From Pegea sp. RAD2-039 (taxonomy: Eukaryota > Chordata > Thaliacea > Salpida > Salpidae): 64,000 nt of DNA. Every line of letters starts with the position of its first letter. Position 1 is the first letter of the stretch. The notes under the pieces are model-generated. The model saw only the letters and a program-made list of their open reading frames with translations, searched no databases and was not told the DNA's origin. The stretch is taken from assembly GCA_034620365.1 (NCBI GenBank), contig JAQGEQ010000071.1:4340001-4404000 (forward strand). Direction: 5' to 3'. Positions 25,212 to 37,385 of the stretch are shown piece by piece. The translations under genes were made by a program, and so were the position numbers.

Positions 25212-28200
25212 CTCATCAAGATCTGTAAAATTATCAAAATTTCATTCAGTAATCAGATGACTGAAGTGTAACATTTGCAAACTTTTCAATCAAATTGTAA
25301 CATACAAGTATCTACTTAACTAGATAGTTAGTTTGCCACTAATGTGGAGTATTTGAAACTTTATAATCAGCAAAAGATGGAGTTTTTAAAATAAACTAAG
25401 TTTTCTTTCATTTGATTTTATTTACTTTCAACATCAATAATATAAAAAGGTTTTAAAACTCACCAATTTCTTATAAAGTCAAGTAAAATGTTTTTCAAAT
25501 AGTTCTACAAAACTATAAAACATTTTATTTATCTAAACTAAAATAATTTCTGTGAATAGATGAGATTAAAATCAAGATTATTTTTAAACACAAATTAAGA
25601 TTCTATTCTAACATTCTAATCCATAAATAAAGCTTTAAACATAGAAAATAAATTGGATAACTTTTGGTAAAACTAATCATTGTAAAGTCAATAAATTAAT
25701 GAACTAATTAATTTTTAAATGATTAATTAATTAGAATATTTGAAATTTTGTTGCTAACAAATTTAATCAACAAATTTTAACTTTGAATTTTGATTTACAT
25801 TTTTTAATTACAAAAATAACAATCATCGCGAAGAAAATTATTTAAACGCTTTAGTTTGGCACCAAATACAAACACTATTTTTAATTTAGGAAACTATACA
25901 CATAAAATAAAACAGAAACTCAATAAATTAATTTACAACAAATTTATAATTACTTTACAAAATATGCTTAATGAAAAAGTGAACTTCACTAGAAAATTAT
26001 TAAGTGCACATTTAGTTTTGTATTTTATATATCAACAGCAAGGGAACAAAAGTAAAGAAAAACTGACATATTTATAAAGAAATGAATTTTTGATTAAAAA
26101 AATCGATATTAGCTGCAAACAATAAATTAGTAAATTGAGTTCTGGAAATTTTAAAACAGCTAGATTTAAACCACAGCTTGCCAAAAATCACTTATGTTGT
26201 TACTTAAATTTTTTTATAGACATTTTTAATCAAACCGCTTTCAAAGATGTTTTTTATAAGCTGACCAAATATTTTTCAAAATACTACAAAAATATTAAAA
26301 ATAAGGCTGACACTTTATTGATTATTTAATAATAATAATAAACTAATTTCCTTGATTCGTACTATTTAAAGCAATCGTGTAAAATTAAAAAATGCTAACA
26401 TAGTGTGTTAAAAAATAAAGATTAAATAAATTTATAAAACATTTATTCAAATTTTACAAGTAATGTTTAAAATATTATGCATCTAATTTTTTTAATTACT
26501 CTGAAAAACTAACCTTATATTTATCATCAAGCTTATAAGGCTATATGACTCCGTGTATAAAAGTAAATATTAGAATTATGTTAATATTACAGGTGTAATA
26601 AACATCAGTTATATAACTTAGCAAAATTTTCACCAAAGTTTAGATCTGTTAAAAGAAGAAATGTATACAAACGTCCTTAACCAATGAAGTAGTATACCTA
26701 TTTTTAACATAATTGTTACTTTAAATAATATACTAGATAAAATATTTTGAGGCTGGGTTATGAAATGAAAAAAATTAGCAGTTATTTAATTGTATATATG
26801 CTACTAGTACTCTAATTAAAAATCGATAAAAAATTTATCATGTAGCATACGCATTTTATATATATTTTACTAAATTTATTTCTATTTTTCATTAAAAAAC
26901 TGATGTTAAAAAGTATTTATTTCATATTATGATACAGAAACCATTCAATAAAAAGTTTCAAACAGCTTAGCTTAGTTTAATGTAAAAAAATGTTGTCAAG
27001 CTAGATTCATTTAAAATATGTCGGTAAGGATTAAACCAAAAGCATTATACTATTTTAGGTTGTTTTACTTTAGACTATAAAAAAGGCTAGATAAAAATAG
27101 CAAAGATAAAGTCTTTCAGTAGCTTTTTGAACATTGTTTTTAATGCTTTCTTCTTGATGATATTGTATTGTCGCTGTTTTGTGAAAGTTTCCAAGAGACA
27201 ATATGAATGTGTTCAAAACACACTAAGTAATAGATTATTTATGAAATGTAATTTTTGAACTTATGATTTGTAGTCAGTCTGTTATAGCGAAGTAAAAGTC
27301 AAGACAGAAGAAATGGCTCTTAAAGATTGAAGAAAATTATAAAAATATTATTTTAAAACCGAAAGGAAAATAACTTAAAATCTTTCAAATAAATTTAATG
27401 GTGAATTTTAATAGCAATTTGATTTGCTTATCTTGTTATATGAGGAAAACTTTCATTGCATATCTGTTCGAAGTCCTGCTTTTGAACTAAATCTCAACTT
27501 GATCAATTTTACAGTTTAGAATGTAAAACTTTGCTATATTGCCTATCTTTGGTTGTCGAAGGAAATTGTTTTCTTTTCGTTTGTAGCCGAGAACTTAGAG
27601 CTTTGAAACTAGTCCTAGTTTTAAAAACAATACTTTTACACAGGACAGTTTTTTATTTTTTATTTTTGCTGTACTCTAAACGCCAAGGCTTTTTAGACGA
27701 GTAAAACTATTCTTTTTTGATCAAGTTTTATCTAATATGTTGATTGTAATTTATTAAAATGTTTTTTTAATCTAATTACAACACTAATATCGTACTGATA
27801 GCCAAATATTTCATTTAAAGAAAATATAAATTAAAATTTTAGAACTCTCTATTCTTTTAAATACTTATTTAGAAATTTAATAATTCGATATATATAACTA
27901 TTTAATTGCATAATATTTTCAATTATTATCATTCTATAATATTCAAACTATTGTTATTAGTAGCATTACAAATAAAAATAAGGATGTTAAACAAATACTT
28001 TTACAAAACTTGATGACCAAAAACTTTTTGTTTATAGTGAACGTATTTGTTATGACTATTTTAATGGTCTGTTTCGTGTCATTTAATTTTCGAATGTTGA
28101 GTCTCAAATTTTCGTTTGTCATCGAGAAAATTATTATTTTAGTGTTTTATTATTTATAAATTATTCGTTTGTAGCTATCATGAAGATATTTAATTTATAT

Positions 28201-28757
28201 TTTATGGAGTTTATATAAAAATTAATTCAACAAAACATATTTCATCAGTTTAAATTTATAAGATGTTTTAATAAATATATTATTGGCTAATTGTTCATAT
28301 TAAAAATTTCATTTAAATTATTAGAGTTCATTTCATATATTCGAATTACTTTGATATTATTAGGATTTTGTTAATTTGTTTTTTAACTTTTTTATAAGTC
28401 TTCAATGAAAAAATGTTTTCTTGATAAATAGAAGTCGTTTAAAAACAATAATAAAACAATAACAAATAAAATAAATAAAATTAAAAGTTTGTTTTTTTAT
28501 TATAATATACCTTTGAAAAATTCTTCAAATATATTTAAAAATAATTTTTAATAATATTTTTGTAGAGTTTTTTAAAGTTTATAAATCTATAAGAATATTA
28601 ATTGAAATAAAAACTAATTCTACAAATTATTCATGCTTTTTATAATTATGAGATTTTAATTATTTCAGCTATTTAAATTTTTAAATTATAGAAAATTAAA
28701 ACTCAAAAAATTAAATCTGTTATAAAAAATAATTTTAAAGAAACTAAATTTTTACAG
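25212..28757. other. AT-rich spacer, no recognisable gene
   Basis: No frame above 75 codons and no octamer copies. Two frames at 25856-26077 and 26135-26329 start at TTG and show no family features. The MAGT1 promoter must lie toward the right end, but no element stands out. Confidence 0.5.
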
Positions 28758-28761
28758 AAAT

Positions 28762-30052
28762 ATGAATTTAAAAATTATTCTTTCAATTCTGCTTTTGTTC
28801 TTTGGAGTATTAGTAAATGGAAAAACTAAACAGGTACCTTGTTACTTCAATACTTGTCAGTTTTATTCATATTTTTATTTTAAAGGATATTTTGAATTCT
28901 AAAGTCACCCAGATGACGGATTGGACCAGGAATAGAGCTGTCATCAAATTATCTTCAGCTAAGTTTATGACTTATGTAAAGTATGTCCAACAAAAGAAAG
29001 TTTCTTTCAATTAATCATTGATTTTTTTCAGAAATAAACCCAGAAATTATTCAGTAATTATCATGTTTACTGCATTAAATCCTCAAAGAAGATGTAGTAT
29101 TTGTCATGAAGCTAATGATGAATATAACATTCTTGCAAACTCATATAGACATTCATCATCTTATTCCAATAAGCTCTTCTTTGCTCTTTTGGATTATGAT
29201 GACGGCCAAGAAGCTTTTCAATCTGTTAGTATCAAATATTTTGTTGTATCTACAACAAGTTTGAAATTATGAAATGTTTCAGCTTGGACTCAGTTCTGCT
29301 CCATCATTTATTCACTTCCCGGCAAAAGGGAAGAGGAAATCAGTTGATACTTATGATATTCAACGGCAAGGTTTTGTTAGTGAGTCGTTAGCTAAATGGG
29401 TTTCAGATCGAACTGGGGTTACGGTAAAGTTACAAATCAACTTCTATTTTCAATTCAATTAATCAACTAATTTCTAGATTCGAGTAATAAGACCACCAAA
29501 CTACACGAGCTCTGTGGTCGCTTTTTTGACTTTATGTATGATTGCAAGCTTTCTGTACCTCCGTAGGAACAGTTTAGAATTTCTACAAAGCAAATCACTT
29601 TGGGGAGGAATCTGTATTGTAAGTTCAAATTGATTAAAGAAGTTCATCTCGAAGATATCTTGATTTCAGTTCACAATCTTGGTGATGATTTCTGGGCAAA
29701 TGTGGAACCATATCCGAGGTCCTCCAGTCTTCCATAGAAACCATCATGGTGTGATCAGCTACATCCACAATCACAACCAATCACAATTAATCGCTGAGAC
29801 CTACATCATCATGTTCATCTACGGAGCAATCACTGTCGCCTTCATTGTTCTCAATGATGCTTTTGAATCGAAACTGGATGCTACTAAAAGAAAAAGTTGG
29901 TTTTGAGGTTCAACTTTCAGATGTTAACTTGATTTATGTCTTCAGCGATGGCTATTGGAGGTTTGGTGATGGTGGTGTTCTTTTTCAGTCTTCTTCTTTC
30001 TATATTTAGACGAAAGTACGGTGGATACCCTTACACATTCCTCTTCCGTTAG
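28762..30052 (+). CDS. MAGT1: oligosaccharyltransferase oxidoreductase subunit / Mg transporter, MAGT1-TUSC3 (Ost3/6) family
   Basis: Exons 28762-28833, 28886-28980, 29032-29224, 29283-29423, 29478-29618, 29670-29895 and 29946-30052 give 324 codons in phase. The family members are ER membrane subunits of the STT3B-type oligosaccharyltransferase. Their lumenal thioredoxin fold forms mixed disulfides with client proteins, and MAGT1 has also been linked to magnesium uptake. The protein shows a signal peptide (about 1-20) and a thioredoxin-like domain with active-site C-S-I-C at 77-80. H-F-P-A-K-G-K matches the family, and four membrane helices follow from about residue 170. [10 protein letters not shown] in the loop is diagnostic. 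The ending G-G-Y-P-Y-T-F is typical, with basic residues at the very end. MAGT1 and TUSC3 are vertebrate paralogues, so one symbol is nominal. A TTTTTACAG acceptor ends 4 bases before the ATG. Confidence 0.93.
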
Positions 30053-31960
30053 AACTTATTTGATGTTGCAACTTATTTTAGAATAATTTAAATTAAAGAG
30101 ATTTCATAAAAATTTGCTGAAGATGGTTTAATTATTCAGTTTTTAAATATATTTTTCATTCAGTTTTCATTAAAATATCGATAAATTTCTCTCTTTTTTT
30201 TGAGTAATAATAAAATTTCTCTTATTTTCATTCAAATTTTGTGAATTTTATTAAATTGCTACGAATGTTGGAAGGTTTATTTGTGAGGATTTAAAACTAA
30301 TTCAGCAGAAATCTTCTAATTTTCAAATAAATTTGAATCTATTTGATAGGAATCCGATAAATTAGTTTTGAAGTTGTCGTCAGAAACAGTTTCTAATTAA
30401 TAAGAATGAAAAATGATTTTATTCAAATTTACTTTTATATAAGATTCGTACAAAAGATTTTTGTTTTAATTTTATAATAATTCGTTTTTAAACTGAAATA
30501 TTCTGAAATCTCAAAATACCTGAAATAAATAAAACTGAATTTTGTTCACAAAAAAGTTAAATAATTTACAGCTGGTAAAATATTCGGTTAAAAAAACTCA
30601 TTTTTAATAAATAAGACTTTATTCAAAAACTACTTCATCTAACTTACTGAAAAAATTTATCAAATAATTTCTAAACTACTAAATATTGGAAAATAGACAA
30701 ACTGAACATCATTAAAAGGTAGAGAGAGATTTTCATCAAGAATCTTTGAAACAATTTGTTGACTTGTTCTTATCTGATTTGTTTATGAAAGTTACAATAG
30801 TAATAGTGGTAGTAACTGTTATCCATTTGTCAAAACTTTGTTTCAAAAATGATTTTTCAAATATCAAATCATCTAACTTGTAAGTTTTAGTTTTTAAGAG
30901 TTTAACTTAAAAGCAATTAATATATTTCAGAAGTCTATTTCATGTGACGAATACCACCAAAGGCGAGAGACTTTCAGGCCCATACAACACTCTATTCCCT
31001 GCATCAAATGATGGGGCGCCATCTCTAGGGCCACTGTACTTTTTAGAGCTAAGTTGCTTAGCATCAGAATCTACTTTCACAAGATACAAACTTTGTTGAG
31101 TCGGTCTTGTTTCTAAGATTTCCCAAAATTGTATCAATCGGCAAACTCTCATCTGACTGTAGAAACAGAAGCACTCTAAAAAAGTTTAAAACCCTCGTTG
31201 AAGCAGAAGTTGTCCAAGAATAAGGTCCTAAAACCCAAGTTGAAACATTCTCAACTTACAGTAGATTCTATCAACACTTTTATGAGCGAAGACTAGATCT
31301 GACTCTGCAGACACAAAAGAAGGAAGATAAGGGGTCCTCTTTAATCCGGCAATTTCATTTATAGCACCCCTTTGAAAAGGGGGCGGAGTCTACCTTTTGC
31401 ATACTGGCTTGTCAGGGGCCGAAAGGTCTCAACATTACAGTGATCAATCTTAAGACTCCTTTTTCATTTAATTTGCATCTTTTCATCTTCGGACACCGAT
31501 AAATATTAACTTCTAAGTGCCTCAAATAACCTTAAGATGTTGATTGGTTTGTAAACAACACCAATTCGTAAATACAAGATAGAAGATATCAATTGCATCT
31601 CTATTAAACATAAAATGTGTCTTCTGCGTATCTTCTAATCACAAACGAACCTTTCATACTCTCCTTGTGTTACTCTTCCCTTGAAAATCGGACCTCGTTT
31701 GTATTTCTACTAACTGAAGCACTTTGGACCACCAGAGAAACGCTTTTTTGGTTCTATTATGAGGAGTTTTTACAAGTCAAGGTGCTAATTCGATATTAAC
31801 TGAAATTTGATTCACAAAAAGCTTTTCAAACGCTGCTATCATACGATGACGTCAGCAAACTTGATGACGTCACAAAGTTTTTTTATTCATTTTTAATTGA
31901 AAATTTTCTCCGATTACAAAATAGAAACTTGAAAGCTCCAACAACGTCATGATGACGTCA
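30053..31960. other. spacer between MAGT1 and alpha-tubulin, no gene
   Basis: AT-rich, with a GC-richer patch at 30940-31460 that encodes nothing I recognise on either strand. TGACGTCA copies begin again at about 31848, just before the alpha-tubulin 3' end. Confidence 0.45.
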
Positions 31961-33624
31961 TCAGTACTCTTCAAACTCATCTTCAAGACTTTGTGACGAA
32001 GCAGCCACCTCTTCATAATCGTGTTCTAAAACCGCGAGATCATCGCGTGCTTCTGAAAACTCTCCTTCTTCCATTCCTTCGCCGACGAACCTGTAACGTC
32101 ATCATCAAGGAAACATCGCGAACAAATAAATGACGTCATCAACATACCAATGCACAAAAGCTCTTTTACGAAACATCAAATCGAATTTTTCATCGAGGCG
32201 TTGCCATGCTGACGCAATAGCGGTTGTGTTGCTAAGCATACAAACAGCTCGACGAACCGCCGTCAAGTCACCTCCAGGAACAACTGTAGGAGCCTGATTG
32301 TTGATGCCCACTTTGAACCCAGTTGGACACCAGTCCACAAACTGTAATGACGTCATACAACGTCACTGAGTGATGTACGAGTCTTTAACTTACTTCTACG
32401 TTACGGCGTGTCTTAATGGTTGCTATGGCAGCATTGACGTCCTTAGGAACCACATCGCCTCGATACAACATACAACAAGCCATGTACTTGCCCTGCCGCG
32501 GGTCACATTTGACCAGCTGGTTATGGGGCTCAAAACATGCGTTGGTGATCTCTGAGACATCCAGTTGTGAATGAAGAGTCTTCTCTTTCGATAAAAATGG
32601 GGAATAAGTTGTTAAAGGAAAATGAATCCGTGGAAAAGGAACCAAGTTTGTTTGAAACTCTAAAAAAAAAGATTATAAATTGTAAAAAAAAAAGACTCTA
32701 GCTGGATTCGAACTCTAACCATTCAAATCAACATTAAGTTCTCCTTGAAATCGAAGTGAAGTTGTAATAGATGAAACAACTTGACCAATTAATCGATTCA
32801 AATTTCCATAAGAGGGGAATCCCACATCTAGATTTCGACGACAAATGTCATAAATTGCTTCATTATCGACCATAAAAGCAACATCAGTATGTTCTAACAT
32901 AGTGTGAGTACACAGAACTGAGTTGTAAGGTTCCACAACTGATGTAGAAATCTGTAAGCGATGACGTCATCATCAACACAGAAGTGATGACGTATATGCT
33001 GACCCTAGGTGCAGGGTACACCACAAACTCCAATTTGGACTTCTTCCCAAACTCAGCTGAAATCCGTTCCATCAATAAAGATGAAAATCCTGATCCTGTT
33101 CCTCCTCCGAAGGAGTGAAAGAGAATAAATCCCTGAAGTCCTTCACATCTTTCCACTAGATGTCGGGTTTGATCCATCACTTCTTCTACTAGATCGCGTC
33201 CTGCAATCATGATACTGATGACGTATTTACGCTCACTGATGACGTCACACTCACCGACGGTGTAGTGACCGCGCGCGTAATTGTTCGCAGCGTCTTCTTT
33301 GCCACTAATCAGTTGTTGAGGATGAAAGAGACTATGGTACTTCCCCGTTCGCGTCGCGTCTACATCAAAACACGACGATGACGTAATTTGATGACGTCAC
33401 AATCACTCACCGATCACTGAAGGTTCGAGATCGACGAAAATGGCGCGAGGCACAAATTTGCCGCTTCGCGTGTCGCTGAAGAACGTCGAGAAGGAGTGCT
33501 CTTCTTCGGGAGTCTTCTCCAAACGACCGTCCGGATTGATCCCGTGTTCGAGGCAGTACAGCTCCCAGCATGAGTCCCCGATTTGGACCCCAGCTTGTCC
33601 CACATGAAGAGAGATGATCTCGCG
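31961..33624 (-). CDS. TUBA: alpha-tubulin, divergent
   Basis: Seven exons (33624-33411, 33359-33255, 33200-33004, 32951-32720, 32659-32394, 32341-32148, 32090-31961) plus a separate ATG codon give 446 codons, with every junction in phase. Alpha-tubulin pairs with beta-tubulin as the microtubule subunit and holds a non-exchangeable GTP. Visible marks are G-Q-A-G-V-Q-I-G near the start, the GTP loop G-G-G-T-G-S-G, the catalytic Glu in D-L-N-E-F-Q-T-N, and C-M-L-S-N-T-T-A-I. The acidic tail ends in E-E-Y, the substrate of detyrosination. Oddities: the loop holding acetylated Lys40 is three residues shorter and acidic, with Lys at 38, and many positions differ from usual alpha-tubulins. Five of the six internal introns carry TGACGTCA. 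The first coding exon starts at codon 2, so the ATG sits on an upstream exon. Confidence 0.93.
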
Positions 33625-35861
33625 CTAGATGTAACACAAGTGAGTGATGACGTCATAATACGCGCGCGTTGTAACATTGTGCCCAGATGTTGGTGGTGAC
33701 CCCGGAGAAATGGGACGTAAGTGACCCGAAAATCGACTGGTGACGTCACGCTCGCTCGATTGGTCCGTTTGTTGATGATTGATGAGGTTCATGATAACCG
33801 TGGGTCGGTGATTGAGGCCATTGTGGCTAGGACATTGAGACAGGTGACTAGTTGGGACAAGTGGTCAGTTTGTGAACTGTTTTTTTTGTAGGACGATTTC
33901 GCTAAATTGGTTTGATTCCTTTTTAAGGATCCAAAGAAGATATTTGAGATTTTTCCTGAAGTCTTTTTTAACTGATGATGATTTTAGAGTTTGAATGTCT
34001 AAAGACTGATTTAAGGTTTTTGTTGAACTTTTTAAAGATTTTTAAACGAAGTTTTTTGTTTGTTTATATTTAGTAAACTAACTTAAATTAAAAGTTTTTT
34101 TTTACAATTTTCTTCAGTTTTTTGATAGAAATATTTTTGAGAAATTTTGAATATTCAAGTTACAAGTGAAAAAACAAAACAAAAGAATTAAGTTTGAAAA
34201 ATGATTTCTTATTTTTAAATGTTTGTTGACGGTCTTATGAATTTATCTTTAAGTTTCACTTCTTTATGCACTTTAAACATCAGACCAAAGTTCAGAAAGT
34301 TTTAAACGAAAATAGAATTTTGCAGAAAATTATAAACCTCCAGAAAAATAATTTTAATTCAGATTTTCTCGTATATCAGAAATAAAATAAAAATACAGAA
34401 TCTAGCTGAATTTTAAATGACAAAATTGTAAAACCAAAAAATATACAAATTAAAACCATGGAAAGCTAAACAATTTTCACTTCTAAAAACCAACCACATG
34501 ACGTCATCAGTTCGTGACTTGCAACGTAACTGTGATATCATAATTTGATATAAAATTTAGTTTGTATATCGTCATAAGTGAACGATTGTAATAAGATATT
34601 TAGCGGTCGTGACGTCATGTCGACGTAGGCGGAAGATCCTTATCGGAAGTGGAAGTTAAAACGCAAAATAATAAAAACAAAACTTTGTAAAAAAACGTAA
34701 TTAAGAAAATTGACTTACAAGCCTCAGAATGTAAACTATTTTGTTAATTTTGCGAATGAAGTTTTAATTGTAAATTACTAAAGCTTAAAAATTCTTGAAC
34801 ATAAAAAAAATAAAAGCTCATTGAGATTAAAAAGGTAATTTCTGATTTGCAATTCGAAAGTAGTCTTTGAATCGCATTTAAAAAACTCATATCAAAACAT
34901 TTCCTATCAAATCAATAAATAAATAAAAATATGAAATAATTTTACCATTTTCTCTGCTTCTTTGTTATGTTGAAGTTATGAAGAAATTGTAAAATGATTT
35001 TTTTAGTTTTACTTTTTAAAGTAAAAAAATTATTTTGTCGACTAAACAGCGCCACCCCGTGCCGAAAACAATTATTATTTTAATTATTATTTATGAGTAA
35101 ATAAAAAGCAAGATAACACCAGATTCGTTCAACAGCTGAGAACCAAATAAATAAAAATTGTTTTAAAAGATCTTAATTAAACCTTTTTATCATTTAAAAC
35201 TAACAATTTCTCTATCTACTTGCTGTGGATGTTAGTTTTAAGTATTTTCTGTTTACAAAACTCAACTTCAAATTGACCCTGAAATAAAAACAAATTTTTT
35301 TCTAAACTGAAGTTTATTTAACAAGAAGTTTATCGAAATTAACTAAAAAATCTAAAAAAAAATCAATTTTTATTTAAAGTAAATTGATTCAAGGAAATTC
35401 ATTCTGAATTTGTAAATTTTATTCTTGTTTTTAATGACTTTAAAGTAATTGGGGAAAATGTTTCTTCTTTTGCTACAACTCGTATCTCATTTGCTAGCTA
35501 GCAATCATTAGAAAAGCTCTTTTACATAAATCATTTTGTATTTAAAGAAAATCCAACCAGTGACGTCATCAACTTCATCATAACTCGAGAACGATAAAAA
35601 CTAAACAGTTGGGGATTCCCCGCCAACTTGAACATGCAAACTGAAAAAGATGAAATAAGAAAAAAAAGGAGAAGATAAGTTCGATGCATGCAAATCGAGA
35701 CGACACCGAAGCAGTGACGTAAGAAATCCAAGTGACGACACAAAAGAGATCCAGATACACAGAAAACGGTACAAAAACTTTGGTTAAAACGAAAAAAAAA
35801 ATTGTTTCTTTAAATTATTGCACAAAAGAGCTACGTTGTGGTTGCCACGGTGACGATGACG
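33625..35861. other. spacer upstream of alpha-tubulin
   Basis: It should hold the first intron and promoter of the tubulin gene. It contains five TGACGTCA copies, near 33647, 33741, 34499, 34612 and 35562. No other gene was found. Confidence 0.45.
34946..34948 (-). other. candidate one-codon start exon of the alpha-tubulin gene
   Basis: On the minus strand this ATG is followed directly by GTAAAA and preceded by AAA, a fair start context. Splicing it to 33624 would give Met followed by Arg-Glu-Ile, as in other alpha-tubulins, with a 1.3-kb first intron. A weaker ATG-GT lies near 34458. Neither is proven. Confidence 0.3.
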
Positions 35862-37385
35862 TCACTCTGAGTGTGGTTCATTGACGAGAGTGCTGTAGGG
35901 CGAACGTTGTTGAACTTGAAGAGGTATTCTGGGGCGTTGTAACTTTTCAGGGCGTTTCGACTGAGTGTATCCGTTGTATTGATCCGATTTGAGAAATCGC
36001 GCGTAGGAGTCCGTCTTCATCAAGTTGTAAATGTGATCTTGCGCCTCTTCAAAACAATATCGATCCGCGTTCTTCATCCTCTTTAAAACATTCTCTTTGA
36101 TCTTTGAATCGATGTTAATTGCGGTTCGAGTTACTCCTGGATCAAATTCGTCAAAATCTTCATTTTCTTTGATGAGTTTTGATGCAGCGTTGATCGGATT
36201 TGCTCCTTCATCATTCATATAACTCAGATAAATCTCATTGATAAATTTCTGGACATCTTTTGCGGGTCGACACTTAAGTTGTTTGCAAGCTAACCAGAAA
36301 TCCAAGTTCTCTGCTGAAAACTCCTTCTCCAGAAACTTACGGAATTCTTCTCTACCTCTAGAATCTTTCAAAAGCTCCCCAAACGAGAACTTCCATTGAA
36401 GAGCGCGATAGTACGAGATCTCACGATCTTTATCATCCACCCACTGATCCTCATCATTTTCAAACCAAGGATTAACAGCCTCACCTGGAGTAGGTTGAAG
36501 CGGATCAAATGGAAGATTTTGTAAGACATAGTTGTTGATACTGTCACAAACTTTGGACATTTTCAAGCAGTGACGATTCAACTGTGACCTAACGCTACTA
36601 ATCTCGCGTTGAAGAGCTTCTGAACTGAGATTACTGACATTGGAAGCAACTTGGATGTTAGGAGCATTTTTTCGAGGCGAAGAATTGTAAACTGTCTTCT
36701 TTTGGCGATCATTGTAATAAGTCTTCTTGATGTCCACCTCTGTGGTGTTGACACAGGCAGGGACTGGTCTGTGGACGTCCCAGAAAGCACGTTCTTGACT
36801 ATCAGACACTTTTCGGTCGTTTTTATCGCGTTTTCGATCGCGTTTCGCTTCCTGTTCGGCTCTCGCGTAAATCGCTTCCCAAGACTTTGAAAAAGTTCTT
36901 TGTAAACGAGCCAAGTTTTCAGCTTCGTAGTCAGCTAACTCTAATCGGGCTTTGTTCTGCATGGTCCGTTTGCACAAGTAGACGGCATATTCAGTGTTGT
37001 CCGGCTCCCAGCCCTTTGATGGCCAATATTCGGGGGTTTGGAAGCGATAAAAAGATCCATCATTCTTCAAAGTGATCACATGATCATCTATAGGAAAAAA
37101 GTACCCATGGGCGGCAATAAGTGACCCAATATGGACAGCTTCTTGGTCACTAATGTCCAGGTTGTTTGCCAGCCAGTGGATCATGTCTTCTCCACTAAAA
37201 ACATTTGGAATCTTTGTCAAGATACTCTTTACTGTTTTGATTGGGACACCAGATCCACCTTTTGCTTCCATTTTTTTCATGATCTGTTCCATCTTTTTAA
37301 ACAAGATTGCCTTTGGAGGATCTTTAAATGCCATTTTGGTAGAAGGGGCTAATAAACTGTTATCATCATTAAATTTTTTTGACAT
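35862..37385 (-). CDS. R7-family RGS protein (DEP-GGL-RGS), copy 1
   Basis: One uninterrupted frame of 507 codons. A TTG two codons upstream is not a likely start. R7 RGS proteins (RGS6/7/9/11, EGL-10, EAT-16) bind G-beta-5 through a GGL domain and speed GTP hydrolysis on G-alpha-o/i/q in neurons. The DEP domain spans about 30-125 and contains T-x2-V-F-S-G-E-D-M-I-x-W. The helical linker follows, then GGL about 255-305 with the family N-P-W motif. The RGS domain at about 335-465 contains E-F-R-K-F-L-E-K-E-F-S-A-E-N-L and the pair I-N-I-D-S-K and F-E-E-A-Q-D-H-I-Y. Copy 2 lies 1.7 kb away on the same strand. The lack of any intron contrasts with most neighbours. A CTACAG acceptor sits about 40 bases before the ATG. 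Confidence 0.92.
   Translation of the reverse strand: MSKKFNDDNSLLAPSTKMAFKDPPKAILFKKMEQIMKKMEAKGGSGVPIKTVKSILTKIPNVFSGEDMIHWLANNLDISDQEAVHIGSLIAAHGYFFPIDDHVITLKNDGSFYRFQTPEYWPSKGWEPDNTEYAVYLCKRTMQNKARLELADYEAENLARLQRTFSKSWEAIYARAEQEAKRDRKRDKNDRKVSDSQERAFWDVHRPVPACVNTTEVDIKKTYYNDRQKKTVYNSSPRKNAPNIQVASNVSNLSSEALQREISSVRSQLNRHCLKMSKVCDSINNYVLQNLPFDPLQPTPGEAVNPWFENDEDQWVDDKDREISYYRALQWKFSFGELLKDSRGREEFRKFLEKEFSAENLDFWLACKQLKCRPAKDVQKFINEIYLSYMNDEGANPINAASKLIKENEDFDEFDPGVTRTAINIDSKIKENVLKRMKNADRYCFEEAQDHIYNLMKTDSYARFLKSDQYNGYTQSKRPEKLQRPRIPLQVQQRSPYSTLVNEPHSE

Noticed and set aside
32680-32722. tRNA-like GGTTAGAGTTCGAATCCAGC followed by a T-run on the minus strand
   Set aside because: It has a B-box-like word and a T stretch, but no A box, acceptor stem or anticodon arm. 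The preceding bases are tubulin coding sequence.
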